Of a stretch of 64,000 bases of DNA, positions 10,459-19,237 are shown one piece after another (the stretch's first letter is position 1; each line of letters starts with the position of its first letter). Origin of the DNA: Prochlorococcus sp. AG-418-D13 (GTDB taxonomy: Bacteria; Cyanobacteriota; Cyanobacteriia; PCC-6307; Cyanobiaceae); the NCBI GenBank assembly GCA_003214315.1, contig QCLU01000002.1, positions 62,001-126,000 of the forward strand. The letters run 5' to 3'. The notes below the pieces were generated by a model that had not been told where the DNA came from, searched no databases, and saw only the letters and a list, made by a program, of their open reading frames with translations. The translations under genes and the position numbers were made by a program.

Positions 10459-10749
10459 CTATTGCCCTAACTCTTCAAGTTGCTTTCTCACATCAGCAAT
10501 TGCAGAATTAAGTTGCTCAACTTTCTTCTCCAGATTCTCTCCTTCAACATCATTTATATTTTCATTTGAATCAATCGCTTCAGATCCGTCTTGAATCCTG
10601 GAGGAATACATCATTGCTTTTTGTTTTTTTTCCTCCTTTCTTTTGTCTGCTTCGGATATCAACCACCAAGCTAGACCTGCTGCGCCAATAAAAGCACCGC
10701 TTATTAATGATAAAAGATTATTTGAAGACGAATCTCTGTATTCAGACAT
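10459..10749 (-). CDS. Small membrane-anchored coiled-coil protein
   Basis: 96 residues, family not recognised. A hydrophobic segment at about residues 13-31 (LSLISGAFIGAAGLAWWLI) should span or anchor in the membrane. A Lys/Glu-rich stretch follows, and the last 30 residues (heptad-like EKKVEQLNSAIADVRKQLEEL) look like a coiled coil. It lies between upp-like and ilvD on the same strand with short spacers, so it is probably co-transcribed with them. Confidence 0.75.
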   Translation of the reverse strand: MSEYRDSSSNNLLSLISGAFIGAAGLAWWLISEADKRKEEKKQKAMMYSSRIQDGSEAIDSNENINDVEGENLEKKVEQLNSAIADVRKQLEELGQ

Positions 10750-10778
10750 TGGTAAAATAATTACTCCCTTACTATATA

Positions 10779-11396
10779 TTAGTTCTTATCTCGAAATATA
10801 GTACTCAAACGTGACAAAGGATTTCCAATCCCAGGCAATAATAATTTTGTATTATCGTCTTCCTCATCAATGCAAGAAGTATAGATTACCTGATTAGGAA
10901 ATAATTTCGCGATTTCATTTAACCCTTTATTTGAGCAAATAGCAGTTATTAACAAAATCCTATTGGAATCAACTCCTAATTCCTTTAATTTAATTAAAGT
11001 TTCTAGTGTTGCCGATTTTGTAATTATTTGTTCCGAATAAAAAATAACTCCTTCATTTGATTCTATAGTTTTAGGAAGTTCTCCTAATGAAAGGGTTGCA
11101 TTAGGAATTACCTCTTTAGATCCAAGCCAAAGAGATAACCCTTCGGGCAACATTGCGAGAACTTTTATTGGATAATCATTATTAATAAAGAATCCATCTG
11201 CGTCCCCATTATCAGTATTTACTATTTCTTTTTTATATGGCAGCCAATTACGTAATGCTTCATATGTAAGCCATTTCCCTAATTGTTCATATCCTGTTGA
11301 GTACAAAATATTTGGAGTATTTTTTTCTCGTAATATTGAAAGCCAATGTTTTATTAATGGATGAGGAGGAACAATAACCTTTAGTGACATTGCCAT
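10779..11396 (-). CDS. upp: Uracil phosphoribosyltransferase homologue, degenerate PRPP site
   Basis: 205 residues that follow UPRTase over most of the length: N-terminal VIVPPHPLIKHWLSILRE, the C-terminal IYTSCIDEED segment and the PGIGNPLSRL end, which matches the usual PGLGD uracil loop. At the position of the PRPP-binding DPMLATGGS loop it reads SEQIITKSA (about residues 121-129), so the acidic and Gly residues that bind PRPP are gone. The usual RAG(L) loop is also altered (AMLPEGLSLW). UPRTase activity is doubtful; a regulatory or pseudo-enzyme role is possible. An alternative start is two codons in. Confidence 0.75.
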   Translation of the reverse strand: MAMSLKVIVPPHPLIKHWLSILREKNTPNILYSTGYEQLGKWLTYEALRNWLPYKKEIVNTDNGDADGFFINNDYPIKVLAMLPEGLSLWLGSKEVIPNATLSLGELPKTIESNEGVIFYSEQIITKSATLETLIKLKELGVDSNRILLITAICSNKGLNEIAKLFPNQVIYTSCIDEEDDNTKLLLPGIGNPLSRLSTIFRDKN

Positions 11397-11459
11397 ATAT
11401 TTTCCTTTAAGATACTCTTACAAACTTTAAATACTCAAGTTCTAAAATACAGTCTTATT

Positions 11460-11972
11460 ATGATTAAATCAATTGTTTTCCCCTCACTAAAGAATGCATT
11501 AATTGCTTTGTTATTGGTTGGGATTTTATTTTTTAATTCTGTAAATTCTGCATGGGCTAAAAGACCTCCTGAGATTAGAAACCAACAAGACCTTAATTTA
11601 GAGCCAGATATGCATGGTCAAGATTTAAGCGGTAACGAATACGTTAAGTTTGATTTGAATGGTTTTAATTTTAGTGAAAGTAATTTAGAAGGCGCGGTAT
11701 TCAATAATAGTAAATTGCAAAATGCAACTTTTACGGGTGCTAATTTGAGAGACGCTCTTGCCTATGCAACCGACTTTACAGATGCAGATCTATCTGATGT
11801 TAATTTTACAAATGCTTTATTAATGGAGAGCAATTTTGAAGGAGCAAAAATAGATGGTGCAGATTTTACTGATGCTGTTCTTAGTCGTACACAACAAAAA
11901 CAATTATGTGAGATTGCTAATGGCACAAATAGTTCTACAGGAGAGAGTACAGAGTATAGTTTAGGATGTTAA
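11460..11972 (+). CDS. Exported pentapeptide-repeat protein
   Basis: 170 residues with a signal-peptide-like N-terminus (hydrophobic residues about 12-30, ending near NSAWA). A pentapeptide-repeat region of A(D/N)LXX type runs from about residue 60 to 140, for example FSESNLEGAVF, NATFTGANLRDAL and DADLSDVNF. Such proteins fold as a right-handed quadrilateral beta-helix, and many in cyanobacteria are in the thylakoid lumen or periplasm. Two Cys lie in the last 20 residues. The substrate or partner is unknown. The cobW-like gene follows after 9 bases. Confidence 0.88.
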   Translation: MIKSIVFPSLKNALIALLLVGILFFNSVNSAWAKRPPEIRNQQDLNLEPDMHGQDLSGNEYVKFDLNGFNFSESNLEGAVFNNSKLQNATFTGANLRDALAYATDFTDADLSDVNFTNALLMESNFEGAKIDGADFTDAVLSRTQQKQLCEIANGTNSSTGESTEYSLGC

Positions 11973-11981
11973 TAACTAAGT

Positions 11982-13046
11982 ATGAAAAAGAAAATACCAG
12001 TAATAGTAGTTTCAGGTTTTCTAGGCTCAGGTAAAACAACCTTTCTTAGATATTTATTAAAGGAGAGTAATAAAAAATTTGGTTTAATAATCAATGAATT
12101 TGGTGATGTTGGAATTGACGGTGATTTGATTAAAAGTTGCGATAGATGTGATGAAACTGAAGACGACTGCGTAATCGAATTAAATAATGGATGTTTATGT
12201 TGTACTGTTCAAGATGATTTTGTTCCATCAATAAAAGCTCTCCTAGGATTTAATCCTCCCATCGAATCAATAATTATCGAAACAAGTGGATTGGCACTAC
12301 CAATTCCCTTAATTCAAGCACTTAACTGGCCTGAAATTAGGTCTTCCATCTACCTTGATCTTGTTGTTGGTATCGTTAATGGAGAATCAATGCTTAATGG
12401 TTCACCAATTAATGATCTAAATGAAATAACAAAACAATATAATGATACAGATAAAATTGATCACAACGCTTCTATTGAAGAACTTTTTGAGGAGCAACTT
12501 GAAGTCTCTGATATCGTTTTAGTCTCTAGATCAGACATCTTAAATGATGATCAATTTGACTTTGTAAAAAACAAAATCAAGGGAAGTCTAAACTCATCTG
12601 TGCCAGTCCTCAAATCCAAAAATGGTAAAATTGATTTAAATTATTTATTTGATTTTAAATTTAAAGAAGAGACTTATAAAGAATTTTTAACTGAAGAACA
12701 TGATCATAATCATGTTGAACTTTTATCAGATTCAATTAAATTAAATTATTTCCTTGAAAAAAATAACTTTGAAAAAGAGATGTCAAAAATATTGGATGAA
12801 TTAAACATTCTTCGAATAAAAGGACGAATATGGATACCAAACAAATCATTGCCTTTACAAATACAAATAGTTGGGAAAAAAGTTAATACTTGGTTTGAAG
12901 AGGCTCCAGATCATTGTTGGAGACCAAATGATAATGCTGGCCTTGAATTAGTAATAATTTCTTTTGATGAAAAATCTATAAAAATTTTAAATAAAAAAAT
13001 TAAAGAGAAATTTAAGATTTTAAGTGGCCCAAAAATAAGGATTTGA
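11982..13046 (+). CDS. CobW/COG0523-family G3E GTPase
   Basis: A metal-handling P-loop GTPase of 354 residues. It has Walker A GFLGSGKTTFL near residue 14, the metal-binding GCLCC motif (C-x-C-C) near residue 72, ETSGLALP near residue 100 and a C-terminal CobW_C domain with TWFEEAPDHCWRPN. A Cys-rich insert (SCDRCDETEDDC) before the CXCC motif may add metal ligands. Members serve as zinc or cobalt chaperones; which metal applies here cannot be told. The neighbour at 13093 is a tiny zinc-finger protein, so a shared metal theme is possible. Confidence 0.9.
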   Translation: MKKKIPVIVVSGFLGSGKTTFLRYLLKESNKKFGLIINEFGDVGIDGDLIKSCDRCDETEDDCVIELNNGCLCCTVQDDFVPSIKALLGFNPPIESIIIETSGLALPIPLIQALNWPEIRSSIYLDLVVGIVNGESMLNGSPINDLNEITKQYNDTDKIDHNASIEELFEEQLEVSDIVLVSRSDILNDDQFDFVKNKIKGSLNSSVPVLKSKNGKIDLNYLFDFKFKEETYKEFLTEEHDHNHVELLSDSIKLNYFLEKNNFEKEMSKILDELNILRIKGRIWIPNKSLPLQIQIVGKKVNTWFEEAPDHCWRPNDNAGLELVIISFDEKSIKILNKKIKEKFKILSGPKIRI

Positions 13047-13092
13047 TTTTATAGTTATTCGTCAGGATACTTAGAAGAGTTAAAAGTCCTAA

Positions 13093-13257
13093 ATGGAAAA
13101 TTCAAAAATTGCTTTAAAAAAAAATATCTCTGATTACACAATTTCAATTAATAAAATTAAATGTTCCAAATGTGGAGGGGCAGGAAATTTTAAATCACCT
13201 GAAAATTCAAGAAGAACTTGCTTAGTTTGTTTTGGTAAAGGTTACATTAACATTTAA
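13093..13257 (+). CDS. DnaJ-type mini zinc-finger protein, 54 aa
   Basis: This ORF consists almost only of one zinc-finger pair of DnaJ type: CSKCGGAG and CLVCFGKG, two CxxCxGxG motifs 18 residues apart (Cys at about residues 24, 27, 43 and 46). It has no J-domain. It may be a zinc-dependent folding or redox factor, like other short DnaJ-CxxCxGxG proteins in photosynthetic organisms (for example BSD2-like proteins). That function is inference. The gene lies 46 bases after the CobW-family gene. Confidence 0.8.
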   Translation: MENSKIALKKNISDYTISINKIKCSKCGGAGNFKSPENSRRTCLVCFGKGYINI

Positions 13258-13354
13258 TAATTCAGAAAACCTTAAGGTAAAAATATTTGTTTATTAATCA
13301 AGAGTACTTTTTATTAAAATATAAACTAATCTTCTAGTAGAAATTAATTTTTAA

Positions 13355-13609
13355 TTGGACCAATTTGCTGTAAAAGTTTTTGTAAGACTAAGACCTTCAG
13401 TTTTAGATCCAGCAGGGGAAGCTACCAAATCTGCTTCTATAAAACTTGGAGCTGAGGGAATTAAATCACTACGTATAGGAAAAATGATTGAAGTAAAAAT
13501 AGAAGGAAATGGGGAAAACGAAGTAAGAGAAAAAGTTGATTTATTGTGTGATAGGTTATTCGCAAATACTGTTATTGAAGATTATGAGTATTCACTAGAA
13601 AAATTATAA
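13355..13609 (+). CDS. purS: Phosphoribosylformylglycinamidine synthase subunit PurS
   Basis: Small scaffold subunit of the PurS-PurQ-PurL FGAM synthase. The 84 residues show the family N-terminus [18 protein letters not shown] followed by the [10 protein letters not shown] and NTVIEDYEY segments. The start appears to be a TTG; no in-frame ATG or GTG gives a full-length protein. purQ begins two bases after the stop, so the pair is an operon. purL is not in the window. Confidence 0.94.
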   Translation: MDQFAVKVFVRLRPSVLDPAGEATKSASIKLGAEGIKSLRIGKMIEVKIEGNGENEVREKVDLLCDRLFANTVIEDYEYSLEKL

Positions 13610-13610
13610 G

Positions 13611-14276
13611 ATGGATAATTTTACTGTAGGAGTTGTTGTCTTCCCTGGTTCTAATTGTGATCGTGATGTTTCATGGGCATTGGAAGGTTGTTTAGATATA
13701 AGAACAAAATACTTGTGGCATGAGTCTTCAGATTTAAGTGATGTAGATGCAATAGTTTTACCTGGAGGATTTAGCTATGGTGATTATTTAAGATGCGGAG
13801 CAATTGCGAGATTCTCTCCATTAATAAATGCCTTGGATGAGTTTGTTAAAAGCGGAAAAAGAGTTTTAGGAATTTGTAATGGGTTTCAAATTTTGACAGA
13901 ATCAGGTTTTTTGCCTGGTGCTCTTGTTACAAATAAAAATCTTAATTTTATCTGTGATGACGTTGAACTGGAAATTGTTTCTTCAAAAGGAGGTTGGTTT
14001 AATAATGGAGATGAAAAACAAACTATTAAGTTACCAATAGCGCATGGGGAAGGAAGATATCATTGTGATTCTGATACCTTAAAAAAACTTGTAGATAATG
14101 AATTGATCGCTTTGAGATATAAAAATAATCCCAATGGATCCTCGTTCGATATCGCAGGCATAACTAATGAAAAGGGAAATGTTTTAGGTTTAATGCCTCA
14201 TCCAGAGCGAGCATGTGACGAGATAATTGGTGGGACTGATGGTCTCTTTACACTAAAATCATTAATATTGAAATAA
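13611..14276 (+). CDS. purQ: Phosphoribosylformylglycinamidine synthase, glutaminase subunit PurQ
   Basis: Class I glutamine amidotransferase that supplies ammonia to PurL in purine synthesis. 221 residues. Visible are [11 protein letters not shown] at the N-terminus, the nucleophile elbow GICNGFQIL (about residue 87) and the His-Glu of PHPERA near the C-terminus. It is coupled to purS and ends just before a strong bidirectional terminator. Confidence 0.97.
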   Translation: MDNFTVGVVVFPGSNCDRDVSWALEGCLDIRTKYLWHESSDLSDVDAIVLPGGFSYGDYLRCGAIARFSPLINALDEFVKSGKRVLGICNGFQILTESGFLPGALVTNKNLNFICDDVELEIVSSKGGWFNNGDEKQTIKLPIAHGEGRYHCDSDTLKKLVDNELIALRYKNNPNGSSFDIAGITNEKGNVLGLMPHPERACDEIIGGTDGLFTLKSLILK

Positions 14277-14312
14277 AAAAAAGACCCCCAATTTTGGAGG
14301 TCTTTTTTTATT
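14277..14312. terminator. Bidirectional terminator between purQ and the class II aldolase
   Basis: GACCCCC and GGAGGTC form a 7-bp stem with one mismatch around AATTTT, flanked by an A-run on the left and a T-run on the right, so it can act on both strands. It lies exactly between the convergent purQ and fba stops. Confidence 0.85.
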
Positions 14313-14327
14313 TAATTTTGGGAAAAA

Positions 14328-15402
14328 TTAAACAGTAGCTTTTACTTTTGGATCTAAATCACCTTTTGCGTAAAGATCAGCAAAATAATTAGTGCTATTT
14401 TGTTTAATCTTACTTGCTTGACCTTCGCACCAGAACTGCTTGTATCTATCAAGACAAACTTGCTTCATGTATTTTCTAGCAGGTTTGTTGAAATGTCTTG
14501 GGTCGAAGTTTGCCTTATCAGCAAATGCTGCTTCTCTAACCGCGGCAGTGAAAGCAAGTCTGTTATCGGTATCAATATTAACTTTCCTGACCCCATTTCT
14601 TATTCCCTCTTGAATTTCTTCAACAGGAACTCCATATGTTTGAGGAATTTCACCACCATATTTGTTAATGATATCTAACCATTCCTGAGGAACTGAACTA
14701 GATCCATGCATTACAAGATGGGTATTTGGAAGTGCTTTATGAATTTCAGCAATTCTGCTTATTGCGAGAACTTCTCCTGTAGGTTTCCTCGTAAATTTAT
14801 AAGCACCATGACTTGTACCTATAGCAATAGCTAATGCATCAACTTTTGTTTTAGCAACAAAATCTGCAGCTTCTTCAGGATCAGTCAAAAGCATATCTGT
14901 AGAAAGTTCACCTTCAAATCCATGACCATCTTCAGCTTCACCCTTCCCTGTTTCTAATGAACCTAAGCAACCTAATTCTCCTTCAACACTAACTCCAACT
15001 GAATGAGCAAAATCTACTACTTTTTTTTGTAACTGCAACATTATATTCGTAACTAGCAGGTGTTTTTGCATCTGCCTCTAGAGAACCATCCATCATTACT
15101 GATGTGAAACCATTTATTGCTGCTGAATAGCATGTTGATGGCTCATTACCATGGTCTTGGTGCATTACCACTGGAATATTGGGATATGTTTCTGTGGCAG
15201 CAAGGATTAGATGACGTAGGAAGATTTCTCCTGCATAATTTCTTGCCCCTCTTGAAGCTTGGAGGATTACAGGACTATCAGTTTCATATGCTGCTTCCAT
15301 GATTGCTTGAACTTGCTCAAGGTTATTAACATTGAAAGCTGGAATACCGTAACCATTCTCAGCAGCGTGATCTAAAAGTAGTCTTAGTGGAACGAGGGCC
15401 AT
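14328..15402 (-). pseudogene. fbaA: Class II fructose-bisphosphate aldolase, frameshifted
   Basis: Zinc-dependent aldolase of glycolysis and the Calvin cycle, here in two overlapping frames. The 5' part (14989-15402) runs from [13 protein letters not shown] through VVMHQDHG to TKK and then reads nonsense to a stop. The 3' part continues from [19 protein letters not shown], with [16 protein letters not shown] and NIDTDNR, to the normal end. The break falls in an 8-base A-run on the coding strand (plus-strand T-run 15021-15028); with 7 bases the frame would be a complete 357-residue enzyme. All catalytic parts are otherwise intact. It could be a sequencing error, a recent mutation or a slippage-rescued gene. 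Confidence 0.9.
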
Positions 15403-15549
15403 AATTAAAATAAGTTAGATGCTATGTAAAACATATGTTTCCGCGAGTTTAGTATAAAGAGGTATCAAATGTCACGTTATTAGATATACAAAATACTAAA
15501 TTAAAGAAACTATTTTTATGACCCAAAGTATATTTTTGGAATGATTTTG

Positions 15550-16617
15550 TTAGTAAGTGTAGCCTGCCACAAACAATTGCTCATCAGATGAAGGTTGAGA
15601 TCCCGCTACATAGGCTCCTTTTGAAGCTTCGGAGTTTGCTTGAGCTCTTGCTATTAATGCCTTTTGACCTCCTTCAACGTCGCTTCCTTTCCAGGCCTTT
15701 AAGCATGAGTGCTGTAATGCTCTTCCATAGGAGAATGAAACATTCCATAAAGCTTTCCTGTAAAGAGTGTTCATATTATTTAAATAAACAGAAGCAGCTT
15801 CTTCGCTCAACCCTCCTGATAAGAAAACTATTCCAGGAACAGATGCAGGAACGCATCTTTCCATAGTTCTGATTGTCATTTCAGCAACTTTCATAGGATC
15901 AGCCTTTGTTAGACAATCTGCTCCATTAACAGTCATAGAAGGTTTTAATAAAGTGCCTTCTAGAAAAACTCCATTTGCTTGACAGGCAATATAAACCTGC
16001 TTTATTACCTCTTCTTGAACTTCAGCAGTTTTTTCAATAGTATGGTCGCCGTCCATTAAGATTTCAGGTTCAATAATTGGTACCAACCCAGATTCTTGAA
16101 CTGATCTTGCATACCTTGCTAATCCCCAAGCATTATCCTGAATTGATAGTTTTGATGGACAACCATCATTTGTAATTTGCAGAACTGCTCTCCACTTTGC
16201 AAATCTGGCACCTTGTTCATAATATTTTGCTGCTCTTTCAACTAACCCATCTAGGCCAGAGCAAAAAGTTTCTACATCTCCGCCTCCTGGAAGTGGATTT
16301 AGGCCTTTATCGACCTTTATACCTGGAATAATACCTAAATCATTTAGTTTCTTAACCATTGACTCACCATCTTGGTGATTCTGATAAAGAGTTTCTTCGA
16401 AGAGGATTGCTCCACTTATATATTTGCCAAGACCTTCTGTAGTAAAAAGCATTCCTCTATATGCCTTCCTATTGTCTTCATTATTCTCAACGCCAATTCC
16501 AGCGAGTCTTTTACCTACTGTTTTAGTGGATTCATCTACCGCTAATATCCCTTTTCCTTTAGAAGCTAGTAATTGAGCATTTTCTTTAAGCTCATTTTTG
16601 TAATAATTTAAAGCCAT
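15550..16617 (-). CDS. fda: Class I fructose-bisphosphate aldolase
   Basis: Schiff-base aldolase unrelated in sequence to the class II enzyme next door. It has 355 residues. Visible are the N-terminal GILAVDESTKTVGKRL, VPIIEPEIL and the Schiff-base lysine in LEGTLLKPSM (about residue 229), and an intact C-terminal tyrosine (AGYTY). It lies 147 bases upstream of the frameshifted class II gene on the same strand. If that gene is dead, this protein could carry the aldolase step. Confidence 0.97.
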   Translation of the reverse strand: MALNYYKNELKENAQLLASKGKGILAVDESTKTVGKRLAGIGVENNEDNRKAYRGMLFTTEGLGKYISGAILFEETLYQNHQDGESMVKKLNDLGIIPGIKVDKGLNPLPGGGDVETFCSGLDGLVERAAKYYEQGARFAKWRAVLQITNDGCPSKLSIQDNAWGLARYARSVQESGLVPIIEPEILMDGDHTIEKTAEVQEEVIKQVYIACQANGVFLEGTLLKPSMTVNGADCLTKADPMKVAEMTIRTMERCVPASVPGIVFLSGGLSEEAASVYLNNMNTLYRKALWNVSFSYGRALQHSCLKAWKGSDVEGGQKALIARAQANSEASKGAYVAGSQPSSDEQLFVAGYTY

Positions 16618-16720
16618 TCTTTAATAATTCAGTTCAATTGATTTTTCCAGAATATGAACAAAAAATAAAATCAATCCAATACTTTATCGGGTGATAATTG
16701 CTACTTATAAATGTATAGCC

Positions 16721-17818
16721 TTAAATTTTGATACTTAATCCACTTTTCGAAGATTCTCTTATGGCTTCGCAAACTTTATGACTAGCAAGTCCCTCACATA
16801 AGCCTGGGATTACAGGTGTTCTATTAATTATACTCTGAGCCCATAAATTTTGAATTCTCAAAACTGGCGCTATTCTCCCATCAGTCCATGTTTTTTCAAA
16901 ATTAAAACTTGAATCTGCAGCTAGATTTTGTATTTTATTTTCGTTGTTTGAATATTTCAAATTAAAACCATGTACATAATCTTTTTGGTTTTCGCTTTTA
17001 AGAATAAGTGAACCATCGCTTCCATATATTTCTAAACTAAATCCTCTACCATTTTTAGAAATTGATGATAAAGATACCTGACATGGTATAAGATTCGAGC
17101 TGTAGTTTGATATTTCTATATTGGCTAAACATACATCTTCACTAGTAACATCATTTAATTCAGATGAATTAGGTAAAGGTCTTTTTTTTATTGATGTTGC
17201 TAACTTGCCAGACACATTTATTGCTTCTCCAAAGAACCAATTCAACATATCGAATGCATGAGTACCTAAGGCGCCAATAACTCCTCCGCCTTTTTCTTCC
17301 AATGAATACCAATTCCAGGATCTTTTGGGGTCGGATCTACTGCCCATTAACCAATCTAATTTGACTAAATATATATCTCCTAAGATATTTTCATCAATAA
17401 GTTTTTTTGTCTGAAGGAAGAGAGGCACTGCTCTATATTCAAAATCAACACATACGCTTAAATTATTAATTAAAGATATTCTCTGAAGCTCTTCAATTTC
17501 TAAGGAGGATATTGAAACGGGTTTTTCTAGAAGCACATTTTTATTATTCTCAAGAGCTTGTTTTGCTAATTTAAATCTTGATTCAGGAGGGGTAGCAATT
17601 ATAATCCCATCAATTTTTGGAGATTTTACTAATTCTTCCCAATTATGAAAGAACTCTAATCCAGTTTCTTTTTCTAGGATCGATTTTTGCTTAGTCTCAT
17701 AATGATAAATAGCTACAGGAGTTAAATAATCAGACTCTTTTAATGCCTCTAAATGGACTTTTTTACCAAACCCTAATCCAGCTATTGCTATTTTTAATTT
17801 TTTATTTTTAGTATTCAT
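16721..17818 (-). CDS. Gfo/Idh/MocA-family oxidoreductase
   Basis: NAD(P)-dependent sugar-type dehydrogenase of unknown substrate, 365 residues. The N-terminal Rossmann domain has IAGLGFGKKVHLEAL, the conserved LLEKPVS (about residues 96-102) with the catalytic-site lysine, and a C-terminal alpha/beta domain with GVIGALGTHAFDML. The last part (about residues 330-360) has the usual family tail. It lies two bases after the signal-peptide protein gene downstream of accD, so it is likely in that operon. Confidence 0.9.
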   Translation of the reverse strand: MNTKNKKLKIAIAGLGFGKKVHLEALKESDYLTPVAIYHYETKQKSILEKETGLEFFHNWEELVKSPKIDGIIIATPPESRFKLAKQALENNKNVLLEKPVSISSLEIEELQRISLINNLSVCVDFEYRAVPLFLQTKKLIDENILGDIYLVKLDWLMGSRSDPKRSWNWYSLEEKGGGVIGALGTHAFDMLNWFFGEAINVSGKLATSIKKRPLPNSSELNDVTSEDVCLANIEISNYSSNLIPCQVSLSSISKNGRGFSLEIYGSDGSLILKSENQKDYVHGFNLKYSNNENKIQNLAADSSFNFEKTWTDGRIAPVLRIQNLWAQSIINRTPVIPGLCEGLASHKVCEAIRESSKSGLSIKI

Positions 17819-17820
17819 TC

Positions 17821-18213
17821 TTATCTATTAATAAACTCTGAACAACTATTTTCAATAACAACATCTATTAGTTCATCATTTTTAGAAGTTCGCCATTTTG
17901 AATTAAATTGAGGGATTCCATTTATTGAAGTATCTTTGAACTTTTTTTCATCGCAATTAATTCTCATTACATAAAGTGATAACTCTCCATCATCATCAGA
18001 ATTAGTTGGATTTTTAAAGAACTTTGTTAAAACACTTATTTCATTATTTGGAAGCTGCTTAATACTTCCTTTGTCAAGCCATTCTTTCCCTTCATTATTC
18101 TCTTTTAGTAGGACCCAGTCAACATTTCCTATTCCATAAGAATATGGAGCAAAATTTAAAATAAACAATAAAAGGCTTAAAAAAAAATAAAAGAAATTTG
18201 AAAAAATTCTCAT
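17821..18213 (-). CDS. Exported hypothetical protein
   Basis: About 130 residues, starting MRIFSNFFYFFLSLLLF with a strong signal peptide or membrane anchor ending near SYG. A longer frame runs to 18234 but overlaps accD; the ATG at 18211-18213, immediately after the accD stop, fits better. The mature part has the pattern WVLLKENNEGKEWLDKGSI and ends with a Cys-containing segment. This is loosely like the surface-adhesin E type of small secreted domain, but that match is only by eye. Two Cys in the mature part could form a disulfide. Confidence 0.7.
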   Translation of the reverse strand: MRIFSNFFYFFLSLLLFILNFAPYSYGIGNVDWVLLKENNEGKEWLDKGSIKQLPNNEISVLTKFFKNPTNSDDDGELSLYVMRINCDEKKFKDTSINGIPQFNSKWRTSKNDELIDVVIENSCSEFINR

Positions 18214-18214
18214 A

Positions 18215-19096
18215 TTATATATTTGCTTTTGCAAGTTCTTTTACACCATGAATTTTTAAAATTTTAGTCAGAGTACTCTTGAGTTCTTTCCTTTTAACTA
18301 TTACATCAACAAAACCATGCTCAAGCAGATATTCAGCTGTTTGAAAATTATCGGGTAATTTTTCTCTTAATGTTTGTTCTATAACCCTTCTTCCAGCAAA
18401 TCCAATAAGAGCTTTAGGTTCCGCCAAAATTAAATCACCTAACATTGCAAAGCTTGCTGTTACTCCCCCAGTGGTTGGATGAGTTAATAAGGGCATATAA
18501 AGAAGATTTTTTTCTTTATGTTTTTTTAGTGCTCCAGATATTTTTGCCATTTGCATCAGACTTAACATGCCTTCTTGCATCCTTGCTCCACCTGATGCGC
18601 AAACAATAAGAACTGGAAAATTTTCTAAAGTTGCTCTTTCAATTATCCTTGTAATTTTTTCACCAACTACTGAACCCATGGATCCTCCCATAAATCTAAA
18701 ATCCATAACAGCTAAGGCTAATGGCATTGAATTTACAGAACAGATACCTGTTACGACTCCATCTCTTAAACCTGTGCCTGCTTGACTTTCTTTAATTCGA
18801 TCAGCATATGATCTTCTATCTTTAAAACCTAAAGGATCTGTAGGACTTAGTGAACTATCAAACTCTTCGAATGAATTTTTGTCAGCAATTATATTTATCC
18901 TTTCATCGCTATTTATCCTATTGTGGTGTCCACAATTACTACAAACATTGAAATTTGAAATTAGGTCTTTTCTATAGGCTACTTGCGAACATTCTGAACA
19001 TTTAACCCACAAACCATCTCCCTCATCAGTATCTTGCGAAACTTTCCCAACAAATTGATCTTTACGCCTTGCGGCAAACCAGTCGATTAATGACAC
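18215..19096 (-). CDS. accD: Acetyl-CoA carboxylase carboxyltransferase subunit beta
   Basis: Beta subunit of the carboxyltransferase that makes malonyl-CoA for fatty acid synthesis. 293 residues. The N-terminal zinc finger is a four-Cys motif: CSEC at about residues 34-37 and CSNC at about 53-56. The crotonase-fold core includes [23 protein letters not shown] and [15 protein letters not shown]. Its start begins [12 protein letters not shown], as in other cyanobacteria. Confidence 0.97.
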   Translation of the reverse strand: MSLIDWFAARRKDQFVGKVSQDTDEGDGLWVKCSECSQVAYRKDLISNFNVCSNCGHHNRINSDERINIIADKNSFEEFDSSLSPTDPLGFKDRRSYADRIKESQAGTGLRDGVVTGICSVNSMPLALAVMDFRFMGGSMGSVVGEKITRIIERATLENFPVLIVCASGGARMQEGMLSLMQMAKISGALKKHKEKNLLYMPLLTHPTTGGVTASFAMLGDLILAEPKALIGFAGRRVIEQTLREKLPDNFQTAEYLLEHGFVDVIVKRKELKSTLTKILKIHGVKELAKANI

Positions 19097-19237
19097 AACT
19101 TTTCCTCTTTTTTCTATTTAAATCTAAATAAGGTACTTTTATCAAGAAAGATATATAAAAATTTGAGATACTCTATATTAAAAACTCCTCAAAGTAAAAA
19201 AATATAATGATTTGAGTTGATAATCGAAAATTAATTA

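Noticed and set aside
14400-14678. Plus-strand ORF opposite the class II aldolase
   Set aside because: The opposite strand carries clear aldolase motifs; this is a shadow.
14989-15071. Programmed ribosomal frameshift with a designed slippery site and pseudoknot in fbaA
   Set aside because: Only the A-run is visible; no stimulatory structure was seen, and the shift is in the plus direction. Error, mutation or transcript slippage are simpler.
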